A stretch of 64,000 nt of DNA from Deinococcus betulae. Lineage in GTDB: Bacteria; Deinococcota; Deinococci; Deinococcales; Deinococcaceae. The notes beneath the pieces are model-generated. The model did not search any database. It saw only the letters and a list, made by a program, of their open reading frames with translations, and had not been told where the DNA came from. Below, piece by piece: positions 29,714 to 37,211 of the stretch (the stretch's first letter is position 1; each line of letters opens with the position of its first letter). A program made the translations under genes and the position numbers. The stretch is from the NCBI RefSeq assembly GCF_020166395.1, contig NZ_JAIQXU010000021.1, forward strand, positions 1 through 64,000, given 5' to 3'.

Positions 29714-29949
29714 TCGTCGCCGGCACCGTCACGCTGCTCTCGCCAGTAGGTTCTGGCATCGGTGGGAAGGGGCGGCAAGGTGCCGATGAGGGCGGTGAAG
29801 GGGTTGTCGTCTTGAGGGGCGAGGAGGGTGACGGTATCACCCTCAATCTGGAAGACCAGGCCGTCGCCCTGCTTCAGGCCGAGCCGCTCCCGGACTTCGC
29901 GGGGGAGGGTCACTTGCCCTTTGCTGCTCAGTTTGGCAGTCACGTTCAT
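29710..29949 (-). CDS. vapB: AbrB/MazE-type antitoxin of the VapC toxin
   Basis: 79 aa. The N-terminal swapped-hairpin DNA-binding domain (KLSSKGQVTLPREVRERLG) is followed by a toxin-neutralising tail ending WREQRDGAGDE. AAGGAG precedes the start. It should bind its own promoter and hold VapC inactive. Confidence 0.9.
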   Translation of the reverse strand: MNVTAKLSSKGQVTLPREVRERLGLKQGDGLVFQIEGDTVTLLAPQDDNPFTALIGTLPPLPTDARTYWREQRDGAGDE

Positions 29950-29968
29950 GGCAGGCTCCTTACAGATC

Positions 29969-29974
29969 AGTATA
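29969..29974 (-). promoter_or_regulatory. -10 box of the vapBC operon
   Basis: TATACT on the minus strand, 19 bases before the antitoxin start, leaving room for the AAGGAG ribosome binding site. Confidence 0.55.
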
Positions 29975-30111
29975 AAAGTAAGGAAACAGGAAAGCCAGGG
30001 TTCTTGCCTGCACCTTCACTGGAGAGCCAGAACATCCACTCTGACTCGTTGCCAAGGGAGATTGTGGCAATTAAAGTGCGCCTGAAAACCGTACTGGAGC
30101 AGGTTTTCTTT

Positions 30112-30222
30112 AGAGGTGGGCCGCGTGGGTATGGCGGTGGCAAAAAGGTCCGCGGATCGAAGTGTCATCTGTTTGTAGATACATGCGGGCCTGTTATGGC
30201 GATTGGGGTCCATGCTGCTGCA
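30112..30222 (+). pseudogene. IS5-type transposase fragment
   Basis: A 37-codon segment reading RGGPRGYGGGKKVRGSKCHL and then FVDTCGPVMAIGVHAAA, the conserved core around the first catalytic Asp region of IS5 transposases (normally GYDGGKKVKGRKRH). No other part is present. The stretch 30223-30699 holds no gene I can support. Confidence 0.7.
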
Positions 30223-30699
30223 CAGGGCACGCGCTCGCCCAGCCCTAGAGGGCAGGCAGAGGGTGCCGGGGCACGGCCGAGAGAATAAAAGGAGGTAGAA
30301 GCACACTGAGGTCTAGTGGATGACCATAGGCATGACTAGGTCCATGACTTCGCGATGATGAGAGCCTTCCAGGCCGTCCTGGTGCAAGAGTCTCCATTCT
30401 TAGCCGCACACGCTTTTGCCCTGCTCAATCCTGTGGTCATGCATTAATGCCCGAGAACAGGCGACATTGCTTAGGGACATGCACTGGGGTGGTGCCAGGA
30501 ACCACCACGACAAGCTCACAGACAAAGAAACCAGCCTACAGCATGGCTGTGGGGTCAACTCGACAGCTGTTCTGGCGCTCCCGCACATTGAGCACTTCTA
30601 GTCCCCGCCAGCCGGAAGCTCAACAGCTGCTCAACAGTTGCTCAGTCTGGCTTGAGCTGCCTCTGACCGTGGGGCGGCTGCGGCGTGGTCTGCTGACCT

Positions 30700-30882
30700 A
30701 TGGAACTCATCTTGGTCGGCGTGCTGCTGATGGGCATCTGTGTCATGGGGACCGTACTGTGGCAGGCGATGGCCCCAGCTGGGCAGACCGTGAGCACACC
30801 CTGGGGTCCACGTACGGCCATGACCCTGTATTTCGTCCTGCCGGCCCTGCTGGCCTACTTGGATCTGCTGCAGAACCTTTAA
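30700..30882 (+). CDS. Small membrane protein, array member 1
   Basis: 60 aa, two hydrophobic helices (LILVGVLLMGICVMGTVLW and AMTLYFVLPALLAYLDLL) joined by a polar loop. Clear paralogue of members 2 and 3: the shared frame is ME-x2-x-VG at the start and LYFVLPALL near the end. No Shine-Dalgarno. Function unknown. Confidence 0.65.
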   Translation: MELILVGVLLMGICVMGTVLWQAMAPAGQTVSTPWGPRTAMTLYFVLPALLAYLDLLQNL

Positions 30883-30981
30883 AGGGTTGAGCACCAAGGC
30901 CTGCGCCCGGAGGACCGTCGCTCGCCGTGCCTGTTGACTTGCACCTTGCTTTGACCGCCTGGTCATGTACGCTGCACCTAC

Positions 30982-31161
30982 ATGGAACTTCTGACGGTCG
31001 GCGTCATGATCAGCATCTGTGCCCTAGGGGCCACGGTGTGGCGCGGCATGGCCACCGATGGGCAGCTGATCCACACGGCCTGGCCCCTGCGTGCTGGGCT
31101 GACGCTGTACTTCGTCTTGCCTGCTCTGGCCCTGTGCGTTGACCTGCTGTCTCGCGGCTGA
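30982..31161 (+). CDS. Small membrane protein, array member 2
   Basis: 59 aa: MELLTVGVMISICALGATVW, a polar loop, then LTLYFVLPALALCVDLL. The -10 box TACGCT (30968-30973) lies 8 bases before the ATG, so it has its own leaderless promoter. Paralogue of members 1 and 3. Confidence 0.7.
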   Translation: MELLTVGVMISICALGATVWRGMATDGQLIHTAWPLRAGLTLYFVLPALALCVDLLSRG

Positions 31162-31281
31162 TGGCGTCAGGCCAGCGGCCTGATGGGTGTCCCCCCAACC
31201 CTCAACGCCCGCTAAGGAAGAGCTGTGCGGGCCCTGAACGTGGGCTGATGTGCCGCGTCCTCAGGCATGCTCTCGTGGTGC

Positions 31282-31464
31282 ATGGAGCCTCTGAGTGTTG
31301 GTGCACTCTTCGTGGGCGTGGCCGCCCTGGGGGTGCTGGTGTGGAGTGTCTTGAAGCTTGGGGTGTTGCCCGCCGGGCAGCCCTGGCCTCAGGACGTCGT
31401 GTTGGCGCTGCATTTCTCGCTGCCTGTGCTCCTGGTGTGCGTCGCCCTTTGTCAGACCAGTTAG
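31282..31464 (+). CDS. Small membrane protein, array member 3
   Basis: 60 aa from ATG at 31282 (an in-frame ATG lies at 31267). Reads MEPLSVGALFVGVAALGVLV and later LALHFSLPVLLVCVALC; same length and topology as members 1 and 2 but more diverged. Confidence 0.6.
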   Translation: MEPLSVGALFVGVAALGVLVWSVLKLGVLPAGQPWPQDVVLALHFSLPVLLVCVALCQTS

Positions 31465-31591
31465 ACGGGTGCCTGAGTCAACGTGGGCTTAAATGCTGGC
31501 TCTGGACTGGATGACGGCCCGCTGCACTGCGTAGGCGCCCACAGTGGTGTGATGGGGCATAGACCCACTGAGCCTTGGGGCATTGCTGTTG

Positions 31592-31846
31592 ATGGCCGCT
31601 GCCGCCGGGCTGCTGACCTGGACGCTGGCCCCGCTGTTTCATCCGAGGGCACAGAAGCTCCTGAGACACGGCAGCCTGCTGTCCCTGCTGCTGGTGCTGA
31701 GCCTAGTGGGGGGCAGCGTCACGTTGTGGCAGGTCAGTCAGGTTCGCGCGACGACTCCGGCGCCCGTCGCAGCGCCCCCCTTGACTTGGACGGCTGAGCA
31801 TGTGGAGCGTCTTGAAGGCCGCCTGACCCTGCAAACGGTGGACTGA
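31592..31846 (+). CDS. Small membrane protein, array member 4, ended by a repeat
   Basis: 84 aa from ATG at 31592. Two helices (LLMAAAAGLLTWTL region and LLSLLLVLSLVGGSVTLW) and a Pro/Thr-rich outer tail ending LTLQTVD. The TGA stop (31844-31846) is the first few bases of the 141-bp repeat at 31843, so the original C-terminus may have been longer. Related in style, not obviously in sequence, to members 1-3. Confidence 0.55.
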   Translation: MAAAAGLLTWTLAPLFHPRAQKLLRHGSLLSLLLVLSLVGGSVTLWQVSQVRATTPAPVAAPPLTWTAEHVERLEGRLTLQTVD

Positions 31847-31983
31847 TATCGACTCCGATTAAATCGTTTGCAAAAACGGTTGAATCCGAGCAGAGCGAGC
31901 AGGAGCAGGGCGGGTTTCGGGCGAGGAGTGTGCAAACCAGTTCTGTCCTGGTTTGTAAACGGAATAGACGGAATCCGTATGAG
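31843..31983. repeat. 141-bp mobile repeat (MITE-like), copy 1
   Basis: Aligns end to end without gaps with 49710-49850. Ends: CTGATA-T-CGACTCCGATT and GGAATCCGTATGAG, inverted repeats of the form CT-x-ATACGGA-x-TCC. The ATACGGACTCCGATT end also occurs at both ends of the IS630 at 35.9 kb. Inside: a CGTTT/AAACG stem with a GCAA loop, and a hairpin CAAACCAG/CTGGTTTG. Non-coding. Confidence 0.8.
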
Positions 31984-32070
31984 GCAGTTACCCGGCCCTG
32001 GGTGGGGGCATCTTCCCACCACTGCGTCGGGTTCCGCACAGGCGCTTGGCCAGCACATACGCTCTGATGC

Positions 32071-32397
32071 GTGCTGATGCTGTGGAGTGGTGTCTTCGTG
32101 TGCGTGGCGTTGGCGCTGGCGGTCTGGGCCATCCGGCAGGTGCGCTGTTGCCAGGTGGGGGCGGCCTGGCCCGTGAGTGCCCTGCTGATGCCGCCCCTGG
32201 TGCTCCTACTCCTCATCGGCAGCGTCGGCAGTTGGCAGGCTGCCCAGTCCAGCGCTTCAGACCTGCTGCGGAGCCCGCAGCAGGAGGAGGCCGGGATGGG
32301 TGTGACTCCTCTGCTCCAGGAGCGCAGCCCTCTTCTGCTGCTTCCCGTGGGAAGAGAGCGGTCAGCATGGTTTGATGCGGCATGGTGCCGCTGCTGA
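32071..32397 (+). CDS. Small membrane protein, array member 5
   Basis: 108 aa. The GTG at 32071 is preferred because TACGCT (32058-32063) lies exactly 7 bases upstream, as in other leaderless genes here. Two helices (WSGVFVCVALALAVWAI and VSALLMPPLVLLLLIGSVGSW) then a cytosolic or outer tail. Overlaps member 6 by 16 bases. Confidence 0.5.
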   Translation: MLMLWSGVFVCVALALAVWAIRQVRCCQVGAAWPVSALLMPPLVLLLLIGSVGSWQAAQSSASDLLRSPQQEEAGMGVTPLLQERSPLLLLPVGRERSAWFDAAWCRC

Positions 32398-32651
32398 TCT
32401 GCTTTGGATCTATCCTGCTGTTCCTGGCCAGCACAGAAGTCCTGAGCCGCGCCAGGACCGCTGGGCGGCCTAAGCGCTGGGGCTGGGTCCTGGTGGCCGC
32501 CGCGCCGGTGCTGCTCATCGTGGGCTCGGTGATCTGGTGGATGTCCCTGAGCCCAGCCGAGCAGGAACGGCAGCGGGCCAAACGAGTGGCGCAAGGTGCG
32601 GTCCAGCTCTGCCGCATGGGTGACGGTGTGATGATGGAGGGCGTGGTGTGA
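32382..32651 (+). CDS. Small membrane protein, array member 6
   Basis: 89 aa: two helices (PLLICFGSILLFLASTEVL and WVLVAAAPVLLIVGSVIWW) and a C-terminal tail with EQERQRAKR. Starts inside the end of member 5. Confidence 0.55.
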   Translation: MVPLLICFGSILLFLASTEVLSRARTAGRPKRWGWVLVAAAPVLLIVGSVIWWMSLSPAEQERQRAKRVAQGAVQLCRMGDGVMMEGVV

Positions 32652-32657
32652 TCAAGT

Positions 32658-32867
32658 ATGGCCACGTCTGGACTCGCCTTCCTGGTCGCTTTCATAGGCC
32701 TTGGGACTGTCAGTGGCCAACTCCGCAGCCGCGGAGGGGCGTCGGCACACCGTGCGGCTGGTCTGGTCGGTGGCGTCCTCCTGGCCCTGCTCAGCACTGG
32801 GGTCAGACTGGTCGTGCAGAGCTTGGGCATGATGTGTTCGCAGACAGTGGGTAAGCTGCCCAGTTGA
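32658..32867 (+). CDS. Small membrane protein, array member 7
   Basis: 69 aa, two helices (SGLAFLVAFIGLGTV and AAGLVGGVLLALLSTGVRL) with a short basic loop between them. Six bases after member 6. Confidence 0.5.
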   Translation: MATSGLAFLVAFIGLGTVSGQLRSRGGASAHRAAGLVGGVLLALLSTGVRLVVQSLGMMCSQTVGKLPS

Positions 32868-33163
32868 TGCGTGCAGGCGGACAGCAGGCCGTGGACCGAG
32901 CGTGGAAGTTCTCTGACGCTCCACCCACCTCCGCCGCAGGCGTCCTGCCTGTGAGGCTGATGAAGAGCCGCTGATACCGAGTTGAGCACAATTCTTGAAC
33001 TGTTAACAACTGTCGTACTGGCCGCGAAGGGCTGTGTTGTAGCGCCAGCATTTCGCCGCAACGAAGGTGCTGAGAGGAGCTGTCAGGCGCAGCCAAAGGT
33101 TTTCTGGTGAGCCATGTAGTTGAGCTTCAGTCCGCCCGTGAACTCCTCTTGACGCCCAGTGTG

Positions 33164-33169
33164 TACGCT
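33164..33169 (+). promoter_or_regulatory. -10 box of the SMI1/KNR4 gene
   Basis: TACGCT, 7 bases before the ATG at 33177; the same hexamer and similar spacing as at 30968 and 32058. No canonical -35 at 17 bases; TTGACG lies nearer, at 9 bases. Confidence 0.55.
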
Positions 33170-33176
33170 GACCGCT

Positions 33177-33761
33177 ATGTCTGCTGCCTTCGGTGACGCC
33201 CTGCGCCTGGCCCTGCCGGCCCTGGCCGCCCCACTTCGTCCGCCAGCTGACTCCGCAGACGTGCAGGCTGCCGAGGCGGCGCTGGGCCAGCCCTTGCCAG
33301 TGGCTGTCCGGCAGACTTACGCCACCCACGATGGTCAGGACGGCATCCTTCCCGGCGTCCTGTTTGGCCTGACCTGGTTGCCGCTGAAGCGTGCCCTGCA
33401 GGAACACACCACCTGGATGGATCTGGCCCAGGAGGATGCCAGCCTGACCAGCGAGCCCGACGGCGCCATTCGGGCTGTGAATTTCAGTCAGGGCTGGCTG
33501 CCCTTCGCCACCGACGGCGGCGGCAACGGGCTGGCCGTGGACCTCGATCCCGGCCCGGTCGGCACGCCCGGCCAGGTCATCACCTATGGCCCTGACGAAC
33601 AGCCCCGCCGGGTGGTCAGCGCCGACCTCACCGCCTTCTATGCCTGGGCCGCCCGAGCCGTCGAGGCCGGCGACCTGACCCTAAGCGGCGACGACGCCCG
33701 GTATCAAGGGGCGTCGTCGTTCCTGGATGCGCTGCGAGACTTGCCGCTGCCCTTGGCTTAG
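33177..33761 (+). CDS. SMI1/KNR4-family protein
   Basis: 194 aa. Start at 33177 fits the leaderless promoter. SMI1/KNR4 features: an N-terminal helix with QAAEAALGQPLPVAVRQTYATHDGQDG, a central WLPFATDGGGNGLAVDLDP strand-turn-strand, and a final helix region. In bacteria this fold is best known as immunity proteins against secreted or contact-dependent toxins. It ends facing, and overlapping by four bases, a nuclease lipoprotein gene; a link as immunity/toxin is an inference from position only. Confidence 0.85.
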   Translation: MSAAFGDALRLALPALAAPLRPPADSADVQAAEAALGQPLPVAVRQTYATHDGQDGILPGVLFGLTWLPLKRALQEHTTWMDLAQEDASLTSEPDGAIRAVNFSQGWLPFATDGGGNGLAVDLDPGPVGTPGQVITYGPDEQPRRVVSADLTAFYAWAARAVEAGDLTLSGDDARYQGASSFLDALRDLPLPLA

Positions 33762-34540
33762 CTGCAGCCCTTGCCGATCAGCCAGCTCACGGCCTGCTGG
33801 CGGTACGCCGTGCCGTTGGGGCCGCCACCAGCCGCGTTGTTGAACGTCCGTGTGAAGGTGTCGCTACCGATGGTCATCTCGATGGTCCAGGTGCTAGGTG
33901 TATTCGTGCTGCTGTTGGGGTAGGTCACGCGCGCCAAGTAGGTCAGGGTACCGTTCGCCAAGCGGCTACATTTAGCGGCCTGGTTTTCGATCTGCACCCA
34001 GTTGCCCCGGTTGAAATTCTGTTCCTGTGGGGCCATGTTCGCCCGCTTGCCCCAGCCGCCGAGCTGACTGCCGATGAGATGACCGCCGTCGTACCCGTTG
34101 GGGTTATCGAGATTGCCGACTGTGCCCTGGCAGGCGGTGTCGCGGGCGGCGGCCGTGACGGGCGGCAAATACCGGTAGGCGCTGCGGGGGCGGCCCTCAG
34201 CATCAATGTAGTAGTGGCCGCCGCTGATGACATGCCACTTGTTGCGCTCGGTACTGGCGAAGCGGGTAGGACAGCCGTCAGCGAGCTGCGCGCTGAGGGC
34301 GTCATGGTGCTGGTAGCCCATGCCGTAGCTGGCGAAGAACGCCTGAGCCTGTTCGGGACTCAGGTCTCTAGTGAGCTCGGTCAGCGCTACCTCGCCGCCA
34401 ACAGCAGCGATCAGGCGGTCATAGGGGTCGGTGACGGCCACGGGGGCCGGGCTAGGCGAACAGGCGGCCAACAGCAGACTGGCCAGCAGCAACGCGGCAG
34501 ATTGTTTCACGCGACCATCCCAGCACCGAATTGTAAGCAT
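33758..34540 (-). CDS. DNA/RNA non-specific endonuclease lipoprotein
   Basis: 260 aa. Start at 34540 chosen because TAGACT lies six bases upstream (34547-34552 on this strand); a GTG at 34510 is possible. Lipoprotein signal with LLLAAC (Cys27). The catalytic region GYDGGHLIGSQLGG, then NMAPQEQNFNRGNWVQIE, fits DNA/RNA non-specific nucleases (beta-beta-alpha metal fold, catalytic His in GGH, metal Asn in NFNRG). Two further cysteine pairs may form disulfides. Predicted outside the cytoplasm, for nutrient DNA use, biofilm DNA or attack on competitors. Confidence 0.85.
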   Translation of the reverse strand: MLTIRCWDGRVKQSAALLLASLLLAACSPSPAPVAVTDPYDRLIAAVGGEVALTELTRDLSPEQAQAFFASYGMGYQHHDALSAQLADGCPTRFASTERNKWHVISGGHYYIDAEGRPRSAYRYLPPVTAAARDTACQGTVGNLDNPNGYDGGHLIGSQLGGWGKRANMAPQEQNFNRGNWVQIENQAAKCSRLANGTLTYLARVTYPNSSTNTPSTWTIEMTIGSDTFTRTFNNAAGGGPNGTAYRQQAVSWLIGKGCS

Positions 34541-34562
34541 GATGTCAGTCTACCGGCTGCAG

Positions 34563-34871
34563 TTAAGCTCGCAGGCTTCGCGGCCGCAGCTTCTGTGGTT
34601 TCAGGCGCTGGTACAGCTGCACCAAGTTGGGTGGTAGCGGTTTTTCGTGGTTCGAGAAGACTTTGAGGCGCGCCTGGGTCATGCCCTACAGGGCCTCGCG
34701 GTCATTCGGGTCTAGGTAGCCCTCGTTTAGGGCGCATCGCAGCGCCGTCACGGTCTCGTCCATGTGGCCCAGATCGTGACGGGCCCAGCAGCAAGATGCG
34801 CCGCTCCCCTTGGCCCATTGGCAGGCGCGGCGCACGTCGTCGCTTGCCGGCCACCAGGTCAGCTCGCCCAT
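34563..34871 (-). pseudogene. Decayed paralogue of the gene at 41730
   Basis: Keeps DDVRRA, GHMDETV, LNEGYLDPNDREAL and, after a TAG, GMTQARLKVFSNHEKPLPPN then LVQLYQRLKP. The intact relative has tyrosine at the TAG. The segment matching LPVGQAEKRTL sits in another frame, so two compensating shifts are also present. Confidence 0.8.
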
Positions 34872-35040
34872 CAGGTCAGCAGCTCGGTAGGGCGTGGCAG
34901 CAACATCACCTCTAAATTATCGTCTGTGACCGTACCTCCCGCCTGGTAAAGGCAGCGAAGCCAACGACTACACCTCCGGACCACCGTCCAGCAGCCGCAC
35001 GTTGGCGGGGCCTCCTTGCACCCCCATCCTCTCAACGATC
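34872..35040 (-). pseudogene. Decayed paralogue of the gene at 42044
   Basis: TEGEMEIVERMGVQGGPANV then RLLDGGPEV and a stop correspond to the start of the 68-aa protein at 42044-42250 (MNEGEMEIIEVLQ, ASVRLPD). Traces of the rest (SLASLPLPGG, EVMLLPRP) lie in other frames. Confidence 0.65.
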
Positions 35041-35056
35041 TCCATCTCGCCCTCGG

Positions 35057-35314
35057 TTATGGCCCCACTGTAGGTGGGTCCAGCATTAGGCCTGACGCCA
35101 GCAGGAAGATGCCGCCGATGATGCACAGGAAGGCAAACAGGCGCACCAGCGGTTCTAAACAGCCCGCCGCCACCGAGTGGCCGTAGCTGCGAAATTCCTG
35201 CACCCCTGAGGCGTTGCGCCGCATGAAGGCCCGCCGGCCCATCCAGACGTTGAGTATGATCCCCAGCACCAGCGCCACGCCACCTATGGTCATCAGCATT
35301 CTGGTCTTCACCAT
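35057..35314 (-). CDS. Small membrane protein of unknown function
   Basis: 85 aa, two helices (MTIGGVALVLGIILNVWMG and LVRLFAFLCIIGGIFLLASG) around a charged loop (RRAFMRRNASGVQEFRSYG). Not obviously related to the array at 30.7-32.9 kb. Its C-terminus lies 16 bases before the decayed paralogue pair. Confidence 0.6.
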   Translation of the reverse strand: MVKTRMLMTIGGVALVLGIILNVWMGRRAFMRRNASGVQEFRSYGHSVAAGCLEPLVRLFAFLCIIGGIFLLASGLMLDPPTVGP

Positions 35315-35365
35315 GACACACGCCGTGGGCTGCGCTGGCCGGTATCACGCGCTATACAGTGGGGC

Positions 35366-35865
35366 ATGCCGCTCTACCCGTTCCGGTTTCCACCCGAAAC
35401 CCATGAGCGTCTCCCCGCCGAGTTGCGTGAACAATCAGCCAGCCGTCCGATGCCCTGACCGCCCGGGCGGCGGCGGCCGCGTTCGACAGCCTGTTTCTTG
35501 GACTTGGCATGGTGGCTCTAATCGTAGGCGCTGTTGGAGTCGCGAACATCATGATCATTTTGGTGCTGGAACGCCGCTCCGAGATCGGGCTTCGGCGTGC
35601 TCTGGGCGCGACCCAGGGTCAGATCCGGATGCAGTTCCTGGCGGAGTCGATGCTACTCGCCAGCCTTGGTGGCAGCGCCGGTGTACTGCTGGGAGTAGGG
35701 GCAACAGCCATATATGCCAGTGTGAAGGGCTGGGCCATTGTCATTCCGGCAGAGGCGTGGTTGGGCGGTATCACCTCAGCCGTCCTGATTGGTGCGTTCG
35801 CTGGCCTGATGCCAGCTCTACAGGCGTCCCGCCTGCCCCCTGCCGTAGCGCTACGAACGTTATAA
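35366..35865 (+). pseudogene. Chimeric junction: unknown N-terminus and MacB-type permease end
   Basis: From 35366 a frame MPLYPFRFPPETHERLPAEL, with TACAGT five bases upstream, looks like the true start of a lost gene and ends at a TGA near 35458. Overlapping it in another frame, from about 35430, is the C-terminal third of a MacB/FtsX-type ABC permease: QPSDALTAR, LGLGMVALIVGAVGVANIMI, LERRSEIGLRRALGATQGQI, two more helices, and the natural end PPAVALRTL at 35865. The two fragments are joined by a deletion. The IS630 follows at once. Confidence 0.7.
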
Positions 35866-35877
35866 TACGGACTCCGA

Positions 35878-36402
35878 TTAATTCCTTAACAATGGCCACC
35901 AATGGAAGAGGGTTTGGCGGGTAACGAGGTCGGGCTGGGCTTCCAACCAAAGGCATCGTGCCGAGAGCGCTGCCTCTACTTCAGCCAAGCTGTTGAATGC
36001 TCGGTTGGCAATGGGCGTATCCGTCAGTTCCCACAGTCGTTCTGCGGGCTGCAATTCCGGCGAATACGGCGGCAACGTGACCGTCTGAATCCCTGCAGGC
36101 TGTCCCCCCAACGGCGCAACGTGAAAGCCAGCCCCATCCTGAACCACCAAGACCTGATGGTCGGCGCCCGCGCCGACCGTCTGCGCAAATGATGCCATGA
36201 CGGTGCCATACGCGTGTTTGTTGACCACAGGGATCAACCAGAACAGGCTCTCACCGGTCTCCGGATTGGCGAAGGCGTAGATATACAACCACTCATAGCC
36301 GGGACGAACAGGACAAGTCAACGGTTGTCCAGTGGGCGCCCACACCGGTCGCCGAATCGGTTTGAGCCCAATTCGATGTTCATCCATGCACCACAGCGAC
36401 AC
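35878..36402 (-). CDS. IS630 transposase, catalytic (orfB) part
   Basis: 174 codons. DDE residues: WCMDEHRIG, VLVVQDGAGFH, and PAERLW with the catalytic Glu. In-frame codons continue upstream of the first ATG as KVLVEALRQAERLFPRV, showing that it is made as a fusion with the helix-turn-helix part by a -1 shift. Catalytic residues are complete, so the element may be functional. Confidence 0.8.
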   Translation of the reverse strand: MSLWCMDEHRIGLKPIRRPVWAPTGQPLTCPVRPGYEWLYIYAFANPETGESLFWLIPVVNKHAYGTVMASFAQTVGAGADHQVLVVQDGAGFHVAPLGGQPAGIQTVTLPPYSPELQPAERLWELTDTPIANRAFNSLAEVEAALSARCLWLEAQPDLVTRQTLFHWWPLLRN

Positions 36403-36437
36403 GCGAGGAAAGAGACGCTCCGCCTGGCGGAGCGCCT

Positions 36438-36923
36438 CTACGAGGACTTTGTTTTGAACGCTTCCTTCGCGGCTTCATCGCCACCACCATGTCGAGGTCG
36501 GGGGTGTTGAAGCGTGAACCCAGCGGCCCGCAGGAATTCATAAGTGCGCCCGAGGTACACCGTCAGGCCGTACTGCTCACGGAGCCAATCCTGAACGTCT
36601 TTGCCTGACCAGACGATGCCCTGCTCAAAGTCTGTGTGCAGTACGGCTGCCAGAGTCTGCTGTTGTTCCACACTCAGCAACCGGGGCGCGCCCCGGTTGC
36701 TGTGACGCCCGTCGCGCAGTCCGGCGAGGCCCAACTCGCGGTAGCGCCCCACCAACGCGTAGGCGGTGACCCGGCTATACCGGGTCACTTGCAGAATCTC
36801 CGGCAGAGGGCGTCTTTCAGCGAGTAGGGCCAGGAACTGAGCTCTGCGCCGTTCCACGGCGCAAGTACTGCCTGTGTAGAGGTGCCAGAAGGTGTCGGCG
36901 TCATGCGCCAGGGGAGCCGTCAT
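36438..36923 (-). CDS. IS630 transposase, DNA-binding (orfA) part
   Basis: 161 aa with the paired helix-turn-helix region (EILQVTRYSRVTAYALVGRY, GLAGLRDGRHSNRGAPRLL) and a linker ending at AFKTKSS. The orfB frame is entered by a -1 shift near GTTCAAAACAAAG at about 36450. Confidence 0.8.
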   Translation of the reverse strand: MTAPLAHDADTFWHLYTGSTCAVERRRAQFLALLAERRPLPEILQVTRYSRVTAYALVGRYRELGLAGLRDGRHSNRGAPRLLSVEQQQTLAAVLHTDFEQGIVWSGKDVQDWLREQYGLTVYLGRTYEFLRAAGFTLQHPRPRHGGGDEAAKEAFKTKSS

Positions 36924-37211
36924 CGTTGTCTGTTTGATCAGATCACGATAAACCTTTTAATCGGACTCCGTATAAGTGAAAGTGGAATTTGCTTTCCGGA
37001 TGGATGGGAAGCCAGCTTATATTGGCAGGGTTGCAGCAAGTTTTTGGGGTAGAGCAGTGACGTGGTGAACAGGTACAAGCTCTCGGGTGACCTTTACCTA
37101 AATGCATCACAGCCGTGGTCTCCGGTCAGTTCAACGCTCCAGACGCCCTCCACAGCCGAGACCTTGGAAGCGTATCCAGCGAGTATCGTTTTCATTCCCG
37201 GAATCGGCCTT

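Larger units (their letters stand above)
35865..36973 (-). mobile_element. IS630-family insertion sequence
   Basis: About 1.1 kb. Ends are ATACGGACTCCGATTAA on the left and its complement with one mismatch on the right (TTAATCGGACTCCGTAT, ending 36973), beside TA dinucleotides, the usual IS630 target. Carries two overlapping-phase transposase frames. Confidence 0.85.

Noticed and set aside
31734..32594. 286-codon minus-strand frame across the small membrane array
   Set aside because: Antisense to several hydrophobic frames and through the 141-bp repeat; no start signals and low-complexity composition.
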